This document shows, piece by piece, positions 19,022-29,398 of a stretch of DNA of 64,000 bases; the first letter of the stretch is position 1, and each line of letters opens with the position of its first letter. Origin of the DNA: Candidatus Paraprochloron terpiosi LD05. Lineage in GTDB: Bacteria > Cyanobacteriota > Cyanobacteriia > Cyanobacteriales > Prochloraceae. The notes below the pieces were generated by a model. The model was given only the letters and a program-made list of their open reading frames with translations. It did not search any database and had not been told where the DNA came from. The stretch is taken from contig CP073341.1 of the NCBI GenBank assembly GCA_018141785.1, positions 2,465,422-2,529,421 on the forward strand. Reading direction: 5' to 3'. A program made the position numbers and the translations under genes.

Positions 19022-19957
19022 CTACATCCTACACCCCAAACTTCTATACCAATCAATAGTATTCCCCAATCCTTCTCTCAACTCCATCTTAGCAACAAAA
19101 CCAAACTTTTCCTTAGCTTTCCGAGTATCCAAACAACGACGAGGTTGACCATTTGGTTTTTCCGTTTCCCAGACAATTTCCCCCTCAAACTCCATTAATT
19201 CACAAATCAATTTTACCAAATCCCGAATGGAAATCTCGTAGTTAGTGCCCAAATTAATGGGTTCCGGGTCATTATATTGCTGGGTAGCCATAACGATACC
19301 CCGTGCAGCATCAGTAGAGTACAGAAATTCCCTAGTGGGGCTTCCATCCCCCCACACAAACAACCGCTTATCCCCTCTTTGCTGTGCTTCATGCACCTTA
19401 CGAATTAAAGCAGGAATCACATGAGAACTGCTAGGGTCAAAATTATCTTCCGGACCGTATAAATTAACCGGGAGCAAATAAATCCCATTGAACCCATATT
19501 CCTGACGATAAGATTGCAGTTGAACCAACAAAGCTTTTTTGGCAATACCATAGGGAGCATTAGTTTCCTCGGGATAACCATTCCAAAGGTCTTCCTCTTT
19601 AAAAGGTACCGGAGTAAACTTGGGATAAGCACAAATAGTACCCACACAGACAAATTTCTCCACTCCACTTTGATAAGCAGCGTGAATTAATTGTGCTCCC
19701 ATCATCAAATTATCATAGAATAATTGAGCAGGTTTCGCTCGATTTAAACCTATACCCCCCACATGAGCAGCTAAGTGAATGACAATATTTTGCCCTGCAA
19801 CTGTTTTGGTACAATTATGGAAACTGCGTAAATCGCAATCTCGCGTACGCACCACCCGAATATTATCCTCCTCAGCACCCGCTTTCATGAGTTGTTGTAC
19901 CACTTGACGCCCCAAAAATCCTGCTCCACCAGTTACCAGAATTGTTTTCTTACTCAT
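19022..19957 (-). CDS. fcl: GDP-L-fucose synthase
   Basis: 311 residues, an extended short-chain dehydrogenase. The Rossmann motif is [10 protein letters not shown] and the catalytic Tyr-Lys pair is in [30 protein letters not shown] is typical of the family. It performs the 3,5-epimerisation and reduction of GDP-4-keto-6-deoxymannose to GDP-L-fucose. It starts 12 bp after gmd, whose product it uses, so the two form an operon. Confidence 0.95.
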   Translation of the reverse strand: MSKKTILVTGGAGFLGRQVVQQLMKAGAEEDNIRVVRTRDCDLRSFHNCTKTVAGQNIVIHLAAHVGGIGLNRAKPAQLFYDNLMMGAQLIHAAYQSGVEKFVCVGTICAYPKFTPVPFKEEDLWNGYPEETNAPYGIAKKALLVQLQSYRQEYGFNGIYLLPVNLYGPEDNFDPSSSHVIPALIRKVHEAQQRGDKRLFVWGDGSPTREFLYSTDAARGIVMATQQYNDPEPINLGTNYEISIRDLVKLICELMEFEGEIVWETEKPNGQPRRCLDTRKAKEKFGFVAKMELREGLGNTIDWYRSLGCRM

Positions 19958-19969
19958 CCTTTTCCCTCC

Positions 19970-21049
19970 TCAATCCACAATTTTAGTCAGATTACGAATA
20001 TAGGCAGTATCTTTAGCTACCTTTTCCCTCCTTTTACCATTAGGAGAGGGTAACCCCAAAGCTGCCAAATCTGCTTCTACCATTAACTCTACCAACTCAG
20101 GAAAAGTCACGGAAGGTTGCCAACCCAGTTTTTCCTTTGCCTTGGTGGGATCCCCAATCAATAAATCTACCTCAGCAGGACGCAAATAACGCTGGTCCAA
20201 CTTAACATAATCCTGCCACTTCAAATTAACATAACCAAAAGCCAGCTCCAAAAATTCCCGCACCGAGTGAGTTTCCCCCGTCGCTACCAAATAATCATTT
20301 GCCTCTTCTTGCTGGAGCATGAGCCACATGGCCTTAACATAATCTTTAGCATAACCCCAGTCTCGTTTTGAATCTAACTTTCCCATAAATAATTTATTTT
20401 GATGCCCAGCCAGAATAGCGGCGATCGCCCTAGTAATCTTCCTAGTAACAAAAGTTTCTCCTCTCCGGGGGGATTCATGATTAAACAGAATACCATTACA
20501 GGCAAATATACCATAGGACTCTCGATAATTCAAGGTTTGCCAATGATCATAAACTTTTGCACAAGCATAAGGACTGCGAGGATAAAAAGGGGTAGTAATT
20601 TTTTGAGGTACTTCTAGTACCTTCCCAAACATTTCCGAAGAACCAGCTTGATAGAAGCGAACTTCAATGCCGGTGCGCTTTTGATAATCGCGAATAGCTT
20701 CCAGCAACCGCAAGGTACCCATACCGACGGAATCCACCGTATATTCTGGGGCATCAAAACTAACCCGGACGTGGGATTGAGCACCCAAATTGTAAATTTC
20801 CACTGGTTGGACTTCCTCCAAAATCCGTCGCAGGGTAGTACCGTCCGTTAAATCCCCATAGTGAAGAAATAAACGGGCTTCGGGATGGTGAGGATCTTGG
20901 TAAATGTGGGCAATCCGGTCAGTATTAAAGGTGGAAGTCCGACGAATAATACCATGAACTACATAGCCTTTTTCCAGTAAAAACTCGCTCAAATAGGAGC
21001 CATCTTGACCAGTAATACCAGTAATTAAAGCTATCTGAGGTTGTTTCAT
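19970..21049 (-). CDS. gmd: GDP-mannose 4,6-dehydratase
   Basis: 359 residues. The NADP-binding loop is [19 protein letters not shown] and the catalytic YxxxK lies in [32 protein letters not shown] is a strong Gmd signature. It makes GDP-4-keto-6-deoxymannose, the substrate of the following fcl gene. Together they provide GDP-fucose (or GDP-rhamnose-type sugars) for the surface polysaccharides built by the cluster further right. It starts at ATG 21049. Confidence 0.97.
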   Translation of the reverse strand: MKQPQIALITGITGQDGSYLSEFLLEKGYVVHGIIRRTSTFNTDRIAHIYQDPHHPEARLFLHYGDLTDGTTLRRILEEVQPVEIYNLGAQSHVRVSFDAPEYTVDSVGMGTLRLLEAIRDYQKRTGIEVRFYQAGSSEMFGKVLEVPQKITTPFYPRSPYACAKVYDHWQTLNYRESYGIFACNGILFNHESPRRGETFVTRKITRAIAAILAGHQNKLFMGKLDSKRDWGYAKDYVKAMWLMLQQEEANDYLVATGETHSVREFLELAFGYVNLKWQDYVKLDQRYLRPAEVDLLIGDPTKAKEKLGWQPSVTFPELVELMVEADLAALGLPSPNGKRREKVAKDTAYIRNLTKIVD

Positions 21050-21133
21050 AACAAATAGAGAATAGGTGGGGACAGGTAGTAAGCTATTGTTGGATTAATT
21101 TACATCTTACCACCTTTAGTCTCCCATTATAAA

Positions 21134-21829
21134 TTAGTAAGCACCGTTTTGGTGGGGAAACAGAATCACAAATATTGTTTTGAGAATCAACCACAAATCT
21201 AGCAACCAGTTGTTACTATTGACGTAGTAAACATCCATCCGGATCCTCTGGGGATAAGGTATGTCATTCCGTCCTGATACTTGCCATAAACCAGTAATAC
21301 CCGGTCGAATGGTCAGCACTTTATCGATACGATGACCGTATTTACACAATTCTTCTGGAACTAAAGGTCGAGGACCGACAACACTCATGTCCCCGGTTAA
21401 AACATTCCAAAACTGGGGAAATTCATCTAAACTAGTCAGACGTAAAAACTTTCCTATCCAAGTCACTCGCGGATCTTTTTTCAGTTTATAATTTTCCTCA
21501 AACTCTTGACGCATTTCTGGGTAGATATCCATCATGGATTGCAACATTTCGTCGGCATTACTCACCATGGTTCTAAACTTGATGCACCCAAATGGCTCAT
21601 AATTTTTCCCCACTCGCTGCTGAATGTAAAAAACTGGTCCAGGGGAGGTGATGGCAATTAAGCAACCCAACACCAGATAGACTGGGGAAAAGAAAATTAA
21701 AATAAATAAGGAAAACAGAATATCAAATATTCGTTTGGCGGAAATTACGTCTAAACCCCGCACTTGGGAACGTTTCCAAGGCTTAACTATACCTTGCTCA
21801 TTGCTTATAAATCGGCTATTGGCAGTCAT
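21134..21829 (-). CDS. polyprenyl-phosphate sugar-1-phosphate transferase (WbaP/GumD type, short form)
   Basis: 231 residues. One membrane segment (FDILFSLFILIFFSPVYLVLG) is followed by the bacterial sugar transferase domain: SPGPVFYIQQRVGK, FGCIKFRTM and DEFPQFWNVLTGDMSVVGPR, then RPGITGLWQVSGR. Such enzymes put the first sugar phosphate on undecaprenyl phosphate and so start a polysaccharide repeat unit. The N-terminal multi-membrane region of long WbaP forms is absent. It lies in a run with a glycosyltransferase and gmd/fcl, all leftward. Confidence 0.93.
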   Translation of the reverse strand: MTANSRFISNEQGIVKPWKRSQVRGLDVISAKRIFDILFSLFILIFFSPVYLVLGCLIAITSPGPVFYIQQRVGKNYEPFGCIKFRTMVSNADEMLQSMMDIYPEMRQEFEENYKLKKDPRVTWIGKFLRLTSLDEFPQFWNVLTGDMSVVGPRPLVPEELCKYGHRIDKVLTIRPGITGLWQVSGRNDIPYPQRIRMDVYYVNSNNWLLDLWLILKTIFVILFPHQNGAY

Positions 21830-21915
21830 CTTACTCCTTCACATCACACCACACAACTCCAATCTTAAAGCCAGAAAAGACCAATTGAAGCAAATCCGTT
21901 GAGAAATATCCAGAT

Positions 21916-23049
21916 TTAACCCAGGTTCCATGCTTGACAACAGCTTACAACGAAGTCCCAATAAGACTTTTGAAAGATATGGTGGTAAAATTTAGCGGCT
22001 TGGGTGCGGCAGCTTTCTGGACTAAACTGCCTCTCTAATGCTTCAAAAGTTCGTATCGCTTCCACTATAGCTGCTGGTTCTTGGGAGGGAAAGAGGATAC
22101 CTGTGCCCATCATGGGGTTTTGACGAATATCAATAACTGTTTCCGCCGCACCACCTCCTCCGTAGGCGATGACTGGTGTGCCACAAGCTTGTGCTTCCAC
22201 CAGGGCAATGCCAAAATCTTCACAAGCAGCATAGACAAATGCTTTTGCCCGGCACATATACTGCCCGACGATAGAATCTGGTTGTTGTCCCAGGATTTGC
22301 ACGTTCGGTTGAGCTAGTCGGCCCATTTGTTCTAATTGAGGTCCGGCACCAATAACCACTAACGGGAGTTCTAGCTCATTAAAAGCTGCGACTATGGAAG
22401 ATACCTTTTTATAACTTACCAGCCGGGAGACGGTGAGATAAAAATCTTCTTTTTGCTCTTGGAAAGGAAACCGTTGGACATTAACTGGAGGATAAATCAC
22501 CTTAGCTTCACGACGATAACACCGCCAAATCCGCCGTGCGGTATGTTGGGAGTTGGCGATGAAATAATCCACTCGATTAGCGGAAATGACGTCCCATTGA
22601 CGTAGCTGGTGCAGTAGCAACCGGGTTATCATCCCAGGAATGCCTCTTCCTAAAGGGCTGCCATGGAGGTAATCAAAAGTCAAGTCCCAAGCATAGCGCA
22701 TGGGAGTATGACAATAACAGATGTGGAGTTGTTGAGGACTGGTGAGCACCCCCTTAGCCACGGCGTGGGAAGAGGAGAGAATGACATCATAAGGTCGCAA
22801 GTCTAGTTGTTCGATAGCTAAGGGAAGCAAGGGCAAATATTTTTGCACCCCATTGCGGGCGGCGGGAAAGTACTGTAAGAAGGTAGTGCCAATGGTTCGC
22901 GAGTAGAGATAACTATCGGGATTCACCGATTCAAAGTCAATTAGAGCATAGATATCAGCATCAATACATTGGAGTATTTCTTTAACTACCAGTTCTGAAC
23001 CCCCAGTAGCTTTCGGGGTCAACCACTCATGAACCAGAGCATATTTCAT
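21916..23049 (-). CDS. glycosyltransferase family 4
   Basis: 377 residues in the GT-B fold. The N-terminal part YALVHEWLTPKATGGSELVV and the nucleotide-sugar site EDFGIALVEAQACGTPVIAY (the E-x7-E motif) are clear. FYLTVSRLVSYKK marks the start of the second domain. It likely adds a mannose-like sugar from a GDP donor during polysaccharide assembly; donor and acceptor are unproven. It precedes the sugar transferase and gmd/fcl in the same direction. Confidence 0.93.
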   Translation of the reverse strand: MKYALVHEWLTPKATGGSELVVKEILQCIDADIYALIDFESVNPDSYLYSRTIGTTFLQYFPAARNGVQKYLPLLPLAIEQLDLRPYDVILSSSHAVAKGVLTSPQQLHICYCHTPMRYAWDLTFDYLHGSPLGRGIPGMITRLLLHQLRQWDVISANRVDYFIANSQHTARRIWRCYRREAKVIYPPVNVQRFPFQEQKEDFYLTVSRLVSYKKVSSIVAAFNELELPLVVIGAGPQLEQMGRLAQPNVQILGQQPDSIVGQYMCRAKAFVYAACEDFGIALVEAQACGTPVIAYGGGGAAETVIDIRQNPMMGTGILFPSQEPAAIVEAIRTFEALERQFSPESCRTQAAKFYHHIFQKSYWDFVVSCCQAWNLG

Positions 23050-23073
23050 CTACTATCTTTCAGCAATAGGCAA

Positions 23074-23445
23074 TTAGAATTCACTTGCTGGTTGTCCGTA
23101 GCTACTTACCATACTGGGGTCATTATCTCGTTTTGAGCCAAGTAACTCCAAGCGATCCACCCGAATTACTGGTTTAGAGCGGGGAGTGCCTGTATTGCGA
23201 TCGCTCCACGTATCGATCTTCAAAGAACCTTGAATGCCGATTAAACTGCCCTTACGGACGTAATCGTAGGCAATTTCCGCTGTCCTGTCCCAGATTTCTA
23301 ACTCAAACCAGTCAGGTTTGTCGTTGTTTTTACTGCGACGGTCCACTGCTAGGACGAGTCTACACCGCTTCGCCCCGGAATCAAAAAATCTAATCTCTGG
23401 ATCTATGCCAGCACGTCCAACGAGATGAACAACATTTAGATTCAT
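23074..23445 (-). CDS. ssb: single-stranded DNA-binding protein (short form)
   Basis: 123 residues with an OB fold: MNLNVVHLVGRAGIDPEIRF, then DWFELEIWDRTAEIAYDYVR and KGSLIGIQGSLK. This is the short cyanobacterial SSB type; it lacks the long glycine-rich linker and acidic DDDIPF-like tail of E. coli SSB. It would coat single-stranded DNA in replication or repair, possibly as one of two paralogues. It starts at ATG 23445, divergent from ribD. Confidence 0.92.
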   Translation of the reverse strand: MNLNVVHLVGRAGIDPEIRFFDSGAKRCRLVLAVDRRSKNNDKPDWFELEIWDRTAEIAYDYVRKGSLIGIQGSLKIDTWSDRNTGTPRSKPVIRVDRLELLGSKRDNDPSMVSSYGQPASEF

Positions 23446-23495
23446 GAAGAATTCTCATTATAATAACTTTACCCTTATTGTAGCATATCCTATCG

Positions 23496-24605
23496 GTGGA
23501 AACAAAAACACTGAAATCACTTGCCACTCCCTTTGACCGGGAGATGATGCAAAAGTGCATTCAACTTGCCCGCCGCGCTTTGGGGCGAACCTCACCCAAT
23601 CCCTTAGTAGGTGCTATAATAGTAAAAGATGGCAAAATTGTAGGGGAAGGTTTTCACCCAAAAGCAGGTGAACCCCATGGAGAAGTTTTTGCCCTCCGAG
23701 AGGCGATGGAACGAGCCAGAGGAGCCAAGTTATACGTCAATCTGGAACCCTGCAACCACCAAGGACGGACGCCACCCTGTACAGAAGCAATTATCGCCGC
23801 TGGTGTGGCTCAAGTGGTAGTAGGGATGATAGATCCAGACCCTCGGGTTTCTGGAAAGGGGATAGAAAGACTAAAAGCAGCAGGGATTGAAGTGTTAGTA
23901 GGAGTAGAAGAAGAAGATTGTAGGCAATTGAACGAAGCTTTTAGTCATGGGATTAAATATGGACGCTCTTTTGGTATTCTCAAATACGCTATGACCCTAG
24001 ATGGAAAAATTGCCACCACTACGGGACATAGTAAATGGATTACCAGTATAGCAGCACGTCAGCAAGTTCATCAATTGCGGGCAGCTTGCGATGCTGTTAT
24101 CGTTGGGGGGAATACGGTGCGGCGAGATAATCCCCATCTCACCACCCATGGAGCTGCAACCCACAATCCCTTACGAGTGGTGATGAGTCGCAGTTTAGAT
24201 TTACCCTCAACTTGCCATCTTTGGGAAACAGATAAGGCACCCACTGTCGTCTTAACCGAGAAAGGGGTAAATCCAGAGAAACAGCGGTATTTGGTTAATA
24301 AGGGAGTAGAGGTCATGGAATTTCCCTCTTTAACACCAACCTGTGCCATGGAGTATTTATACCAACGGGGACAAATCCGTGTATTATGGGAATGCGGTGG
24401 AATTTTAGCAGGGGAGGCTATGGCAGACCGGGCAGTGCAAAAAGTAATTGCTTTCATTGCTCCGAAAATAATTGGGGGTCAAACCGCTCCAACACCTGTG
24501 GGAGATATGGGTTTAACCACTATGACGGAAGCTTTATCCCTGGAACGGGTTAAGTGGCAATCAATCGGCTCTGACTTGCGGATTGAAGGTTACGTTATAA
24601 ACTAG
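23496..24605 (+). CDS. ribD: bifunctional riboflavin deaminase/reductase
   Basis: 369 residues from a GTG at 23496 (an in-frame ATG at 23544, MMQKCIQLA, is possible). The N-terminal deaminase has the zinc motifs PHGEVFAL and EPCNHQGRTPPC. The C-terminal reductase has KYAMTLDGKIATTTGHSKWI and IVGGNTVRRDNPHLT. It performs two successive steps of riboflavin synthesis. The next gene starts 7 bp after the stop, suggesting an operon with the GpgS-like gene and murF. Confidence 0.96.
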   Translation: METKTLKSLATPFDREMMQKCIQLARRALGRTSPNPLVGAIIVKDGKIVGEGFHPKAGEPHGEVFALREAMERARGAKLYVNLEPCNHQGRTPPCTEAIIAAGVAQVVVGMIDPDPRVSGKGIERLKAAGIEVLVGVEEEDCRQLNEAFSHGIKYGRSFGILKYAMTLDGKIATTTGHSKWITSIAARQQVHQLRAACDAVIVGGNTVRRDNPHLTTHGAATHNPLRVVMSRSLDLPSTCHLWETDKAPTVVLTEKGVNPEKQRYLVNKGVEVMEFPSLTPTCAMEYLYQRGQIRVLWECGGILAGEAMADRAVQKVIAFIAPKIIGGQTAPTPVGDMGLTTMTEALSLERVKWQSIGSDLRIEGYVIN

Positions 24606-24612
24606 GAGTTAT

Positions 24613-25878
24613 ATGGACTATAAGCAAGAGTTAATCACAACAATTCATGATTTTGGTTGCGACTTGGAAATTCTGGAGGCGAGATTAACCCAGCTGGCTG
24701 AAAACGAATCCACTGCTGTTATCATTCCAGCCCTATACGAGGAATTAGAGCGGCCTGCACTAACTCGGATTCGGGAACATCTCCAGCATTGCCCTTTCAT
24801 TAAGCAAGTTATCATCTGTCTTTATGCGGAAACTACGGAAAAATATGCCAAGGCAGTAGAATTCTTCCGGGTTTTGCCCCAACCCACCCTGGTGATTTGG
24901 GAAAATGGCGATCGCGTCACCCAACTCTTGCAAGATTTAAAAGACAAAGGTTTAGACTTGCTCAGTTTCAAAGGGAAAGGGAGGGCAGTTTGGTTAGGAT
25001 TAGGGGTAGCCACCATCACCGCAGAAGCTATCGCCGTCCACGATGCAGATATTACCACCTATGATCGTTCCTATCCCCTCAAGCTTCTCTTCCCCTTACT
25101 AGAAAAAGAATTTGGCATCGCTTTTAATAAAGCCTACTATGCTCGTTTGGGAAGTTATCCTCCCAGTTTTCATGGACGAGTAGTACGGTTATTTGTCACC
25201 CCCCTACTGAGAGCATTGACCGAACTCTTTGGCAATCGAGACTATCTGCGCTACCTTAGTGCCTATCGCTATCCCCTCTCTGGAGAATTTGCTGTAACCA
25301 GCGATTTAGCCCTCAATATTCGCATTCCCGGTAACTGGGGACTAGAAATGGGAATGCTTGCCGAAGTGTATCGCAACCTTGCCCTGAAACGAATTGCCCA
25401 AATTGATTTAGGAGTCTTCGAGCACAAACACCAGTCTCTCGGTAACTCTAGCAATGAAGGGCTGCAAAAAATGTGTCGAGATATTCTCCGCTCGGTACTG
25501 CGGACTTTAACGGAAACAGAGCAGGTAGTGGTGACCCGGTCCCATATCCAAGCCCTGAGGGTGAAGTTTCGCCGGGAAGCTCAAGACTTGACCCGTCAGT
25601 ATTTTGTGGATGCTCGGTTCAATAATTTCCAATACGATCGCCATAAAGAAGAAGTTACCACTGAAGTGTTCGAGAAGCTGATTTTAGATGCTGGGACGCA
25701 ATTTTTATCAGACCCAACAGGAGCACAGATTCCTGACTGGACAAGAGCTTTAGCGGTAATGCCAGACCTGCGAGAACAATTGCAGAATGCCGCAGCAGCA
25801 TCGGCTGCTGAGGTGAAAGCATTGATGTTGGTTCATAAAGAGTCTGTTTCTTCCCGGAAGGAGTTACAAGTTCTGTAA
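24613..25878 (+). CDS. GpgS-like glycosyltransferase (glucosyl-3-phosphoglycerate synthase type, GT81)
   Basis: 421 residues. A GT-A-like core has AVIIPALYEEL near residue 35, the GKGRAVWLGLG loop and the metal-binding HDADI (DxD) near residue 145. Further on, SGEFAVTSDLALNIRIPGNW and GLEMGMLAEV are typical of glucosyl-3-phosphoglycerate/mannosyl-3-phosphoglycerate synthases. Such enzymes make glucosylglycerate precursors, compatible solutes in some cyanobacteria. It lies tightly between ribD and murF with no obvious functional link. No matching phosphatase (GpgP) gene is adjacent. Confidence 0.8.
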   Translation: MDYKQELITTIHDFGCDLEILEARLTQLAENESTAVIIPALYEELERPALTRIREHLQHCPFIKQVIICLYAETTEKYAKAVEFFRVLPQPTLVIWENGDRVTQLLQDLKDKGLDLLSFKGKGRAVWLGLGVATITAEAIAVHDADITTYDRSYPLKLLFPLLEKEFGIAFNKAYYARLGSYPPSFHGRVVRLFVTPLLRALTELFGNRDYLRYLSAYRYPLSGEFAVTSDLALNIRIPGNWGLEMGMLAEVYRNLALKRIAQIDLGVFEHKHQSLGNSSNEGLQKMCRDILRSVLRTLTETEQVVVTRSHIQALRVKFRREAQDLTRQYFVDARFNNFQYDRHKEEVTTEVFEKLILDAGTQFLSDPTGAQIPDWTRALAVMPDLREQLQNAAAASAAEVKALMLVHKESVSSRKELQVL

Positions 25879-25903
25879 TTAATAATTGAATCCATCCAGT
25901 TTA

Positions 25904-27259
25904 ATGTTAAGCGATGTTGCGTTAAGTAAGCTAAGTCAAATTGTCAGTACAACTCTTGTAAATCCCTCGAATACTAATCTGGAAAAGGCTTTAGTGGCAG
26001 GGATTTCCACAGATAGCCGCACAATGGCTCCCGGAGAGGTATTTCTTGCCCTGAGAGGAGAAAATTTTGATGGCCATAACTTTTTAAAGCAGGCAGTGGC
26101 CATGGGGGCCATGGCTCTGATTGTTGAGAAAGCCCATGATTCCTTTTCAGTACCCCAATTAGTGGTAGGGGATACTTTGTATACTTATCAGCAAATCGCT
26201 CGCTGGTGGCGTAACCACTTCCAAATTCCCATTATTGGAGTCACTGGTTCAGTGGGGAAAACCACAACCAAAGAATTAATTGCTGCTGTTTTAGGTACCC
26301 AAGGGCAAGTACTGAAAACAGTAGCTAATTACAATAACGAGATCGGTGTCCCGAAAACCCTGTTAGACCTCACTCCGGACCATGACTATGGGGTGATCGA
26401 AATGGCCATGCGGGCTCCTGGGGAAATTGCTCTTTTAACCGAAATAGCCCGTCCCACCATTGGCGTCATTACCAATGTGGGTACTGCTCATATTGGTAGG
26501 TTGGGTTCTCGGGAGGCGATCGCTGCTGCTAAGTGCGAGTTACTAGCTAACATGTCCCCCAGAGGAGTAGCAGTTCTGAATGGGTCCGATCCCCTCTTAC
26601 TGCAAACTGCTGCTGAATTTTGGCAAGGAGAAACTGTCACTTATGGCTTAGAGACAGGAGATATATCAGGGAAACTAATTGACTCTTGGACCCTGAGAGT
26701 GGAAGGAAGAGATTTACCTTTGCCTTTACCTGGTGGTCACAATGCCCTCAATTATCTAGCTGCAATAGGAGTGGCTAAAATAATAGGAGTGGATCTTGCT
26801 CCTTTAACTCAGAAATTGGCGGTTAACCTTCCCGCAGGAAGAGCGCAGCGTTATTTATTAGCCGAAGATGTGATTATTCTGGATGAAACCTACAATGCGG
26901 GTTACGAGTCCATGGTTGCTGCCCTCCATTTGTTGGCGTCTACTCCAGGAAAGCGTCATATAGCTATCTTAGGCACCATGAAGGAACTGGGGGATCATTC
27001 TCGCCAATTACATCGGCAAGTGGGAGAAACTGCCCGAGATATAAATCTAGATCGCCTGCTAATTTTAATTGAGGATGAAGAAGCAAAAGCTATTACTGAG
27101 CTTGCCTCAGGTTTAATTGTGGAGTGCTTTAATCAGAAACAAGACTTAAAGGAGCGATTAACCACATTAGTCCAACCGGGCGATCGCCTCTTATTCAAAG
27201 CTTCTCATTCTGTGGGCTTAAACCAAGTTGTGCAAGAATTACTGGCTCATTTCAACTAA
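25904..27259 (+). CDS. murF: UDP-N-acetylmuramoyl-tripeptide--D-Ala-D-Ala ligase
   Basis: About 451 residues. I prefer ATG 25904 (MLSDVALSKLSQIV); a TTG at 25886 is in frame but neither has a clear ribosome-binding site. The ATP loop is GVTGSVGKTTTKELIAA; NYNNEIGVPKTLL and DETYNAGYESM are MurF hallmarks. It adds D-Ala-D-Ala to the UDP-MurNAc-tripeptide in peptidoglycan synthesis. Its 3' end overlaps the convergent DUF2103 gene by 21 bp. Confidence 0.95.
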   Translation: MLSDVALSKLSQIVSTTLVNPSNTNLEKALVAGISTDSRTMAPGEVFLALRGENFDGHNFLKQAVAMGAMALIVEKAHDSFSVPQLVVGDTLYTYQQIARWWRNHFQIPIIGVTGSVGKTTTKELIAAVLGTQGQVLKTVANYNNEIGVPKTLLDLTPDHDYGVIEMAMRAPGEIALLTEIARPTIGVITNVGTAHIGRLGSREAIAAAKCELLANMSPRGVAVLNGSDPLLLQTAAEFWQGETVTYGLETGDISGKLIDSWTLRVEGRDLPLPLPGGHNALNYLAAIGVAKIIGVDLAPLTQKLAVNLPAGRAQRYLLAEDVIILDETYNAGYESMVAALHLLASTPGKRHIAILGTMKELGDHSRQLHRQVGETARDINLDRLLILIEDEEAKAITELASGLIVECFNQKQDLKERLTTLVQPGDRLLFKASHSVGLNQVVQELLAHFN

Positions 27260-27544
27260 TACAGAGCTGGGGATCGCCCTTTCCAGTTCTGTCAAGCTCA
27301 AGTCAGTGAGAACAAATACCTCTTGAACAGTTTTACCCTGTCTGGCTATTACTTTATAGCCCCCTCTTATAGGTACTGATATCTTTAATTTTAAGTGAGG
27401 ACAACGTCCTCTAGCCCGGCTAATTACACCGGGAGTAACTGTACTGATTCCTGGACGAGTAATCAGTTTTTCCAGTACTGGAATCAAACCGGGGATATGG
27501 GTAGAGTGGTTCCAGACCAATCTACCGTCTGAAGGACGTTTCAT
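27239..27544 (-). CDS. DUF2103 protein (predicted metal-binding)
   Basis: 101 residues. GRLVWNHSTHIPGLIPVLEK, then TPGVISRARGRCPHLKLKIS, matches DUF2103. The His and Cys residues (NHSTH, RCPH) could bind metal. The function is unknown. It starts directly after the clpS stop, so the two are co-transcribed. Its last 21 bp overlap murF on the opposite strand. Confidence 0.85.
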   Translation of the reverse strand: MKRPSDGRLVWNHSTHIPGLIPVLEKLITRPGISTVTPGVISRARGRCPHLKLKISVPIRGGYKVIARQGKTVQEVFVLTDLSLTELERAIPSSVLVEMSQ

Positions 27545-27829
27545 TTAAGCCTTCTCCAGGGGTGCCATGGTCAAATCAGCCCGACTCAATTGCTGGTGAT
27601 AGAGTTCTGCTGGTTCCTGGGGTCCCACCCAGACGATAGCCTGTCCTTCATTGTGCACCTGTTCCGTAAGACTCCAAGCGCGATCGCTGGTCATCCCCGG
27701 AATATACTTCATTAAACATTCGGCAACATGCTTGAAGGTATTAACATCGTCATTGAGGACAATTATCTTGTAGTTTGGATAGGGTTTGCGAACTACCTTC
27801 CTTTCTATTACATCTGCTACAATTGCCAT
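27545..27829 (-). CDS. clpS: ATP-dependent Clp protease adaptor ClpS
   Basis: 94 residues. NYKIIVLNDDVNTFKHVAEC is the ClpS core with the Asp-Asp that binds the N-degron amino group; HNEGQAIVWVGPQEPAELYH is the second half. ClpS delivers N-degron substrates to ClpA/ClpC. Cyanobacteria often have two ClpS forms; this one has the classical residues. It is followed without a gap by DUF2103. Confidence 0.95.
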   Translation of the reverse strand: MAIVADVIERKVVRKPYPNYKIIVLNDDVNTFKHVAECLMKYIPGMTSDRAWSLTEQVHNEGQAIVWVGPQEPAELYHQQLSRADLTMAPLEKA

Positions 27830-27958
27830 AGACTAATATAAAATATGAATATTGCCGGGTAAATATTAAACCGCTTATGGTTATTCTAACAGACTTGATC
27901 TGTCAGTACAAAAAATTTGTCTAATCTTCAAATCATTACTAGTTATTCATATTATCTC

Positions 27959-28723
27959 ATGGCGCCGACAGAATTGAAAACCCCACCCCAGCAAGATTCA
28001 GACGCTTATCTTGACGAGTTACCCTCGGAAGTAGAAATGTCCATCTTCGACCATCTCGAAGAATTGCGACGGAGAATTTTCGCCGCCCTCCTCGCTCTAG
28101 TACTAGGGACCATCGCCTGTTTCATTTTTGTCAGACCTATTGTCCGACTTTTGGAAGTTCCAGCTCAGGGGGTAAAATTTCTCCAACTAGCTCCGGGAGA
28201 GTTCTTTTTTGTTTCCCTTCAAGTAGCTGGTTATAGTGGTTTGATGGTATCAAGTCCCTTTATTATATATCAAATCATTCAATTTATCCTCCCCGGGCTC
28301 ACCCGTCGAGAACGTCGTTTCCTGGGACCAGTAGTTTTCGGGTCAACTATCCTCTTTGTCTTGGGATTGGGATTTGCTTACGTACTGTTAATCCCAGCAG
28401 CTCTGAATTTCTTTATCAACTACGGAGCCGATGTAGTGGAACAATCTTGGTCAATTGACAAATATTTTCAATTTGTCTTGCTCTTGATGTTCAGCACTGC
28501 ATTAGCCTTTCAAGTACCTATTATTCAACTTGGACTGGGCCTTTTGGGTATTATTTCTTCCAAGCAAATGCTTTCTGGTTGGCGCTTTGTGGTTTTAGGG
28601 GCAGCCATTTTGGGAGCGGTTCTCACCCCTTCTACCGATCCTCTGACTCAAACTCTCCTGGGTAGTGCGATTTTAGGACTTTACTTTAGCGGTATTGGTT
28701 TGGTGAAATTGAGTGGACATTAA
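27959..28723 (+). CDS. tatC: Sec-independent protein translocase TatC
   Basis: About 254 residues from ATG 27959 ([10 protein letters not shown]); a TTG 42 bp upstream also fits the frame. The family signature [20 protein letters not shown], the loop [15 protein letters not shown] with [15 protein letters not shown], and [20 protein letters not shown] are present, with six predicted membrane helices. TatC receives twin-arginine signal peptides. In cyanobacteria the Rieske protein (petC, 0.7 kb downstream) is a known Tat substrate type. Confidence 0.96.
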   Translation: MAPTELKTPPQQDSDAYLDELPSEVEMSIFDHLEELRRRIFAALLALVLGTIACFIFVRPIVRLLEVPAQGVKFLQLAPGEFFFVSLQVAGYSGLMVSSPFIIYQIIQFILPGLTRRERRFLGPVVFGSTILFVLGLGFAYVLLIPAALNFFINYGADVVEQSWSIDKYFQFVLLLMFSTALAFQVPIIQLGLGLLGIISSKQMLSGWRFVVLGAAILGAVLTPSTDPLTQTLLGSAILGLYFSGIGLVKLSGH

Positions 28724-28884
28724 TAAATACTCTTCAAGATTAGCTTGCTGCTCCAGAAGCAGCAGGAGCGTCACGCTCGCTTTAACTTGGCGTATCCTGA
28801 GACTCTATGTATTTCCTCCACAATAAGCAGTATTTAGGACTTCTCAATTGCTGTTATATGCTACTATTTCCCATTCCCTTCTTT

Positions 28885-29196
28885 TTAATCTAAAATCCAC
28901 TCGGAGGTTCGCTCTCCTAAATCCAGGGGAATGCTAACAGCTTTACCTAGACGTGGACGTTCGCGAGTTTTGGCGATGAAAGCTTTGACTGTTGAGGACT
29001 GTCCCCAAGCATTGATATAATTAGCTACGGTGTCTAGATGTTTCAAATATTCAGTCTCGTTCATGGGAAAAGATACTTGTTCTAAATACTTCCACATTAC
29101 TTGGAAGAACATTTTGCCTTGAGTTCGGCGCAGCTGAATATCGTAGGACCTGCCCCATTTGTTTAGTAAAATTTGATGAAGTTCTTCTCCTGTCAT
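28885..29196 (-). CDS. DUF3067 family protein
   Basis: 103 residues. MTGEELHQILLNKWGRSYD, then RRTQGKMFFQVMWKYLEQ, matches DUF3067, a small protein conserved in cyanobacteria and plastids. It is soluble with no signal peptide. The function is not established; the conservation with photosynthesis suggests a role there. It is divergent from petC. Confidence 0.85.
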   Translation of the reverse strand: MTGEELHQILLNKWGRSYDIQLRRTQGKMFFQVMWKYLEQVSFPMNETEYLKHLDTVANYINAWGQSSTVKAFIAKTRERPRLGKAVSIPLDLGERTSEWILD

Positions 29197-29398
29197 CTTT
29201 AGATTTCCCTTAGACTATTGCAAATAATTAGCAATAATTATTGATGCACTGGAGATTTTTTTTCATCTTGACCCCAGAGACAAACCCAATCTATGTAATA
29301 ATATAAAATATTGTAAACCTTTATAAAGACACTGCTTGTGGAAGTTCGTCTTGCCGCGCAGGCAAATCGACCTTGACAATTGACACCGACAATAAATT

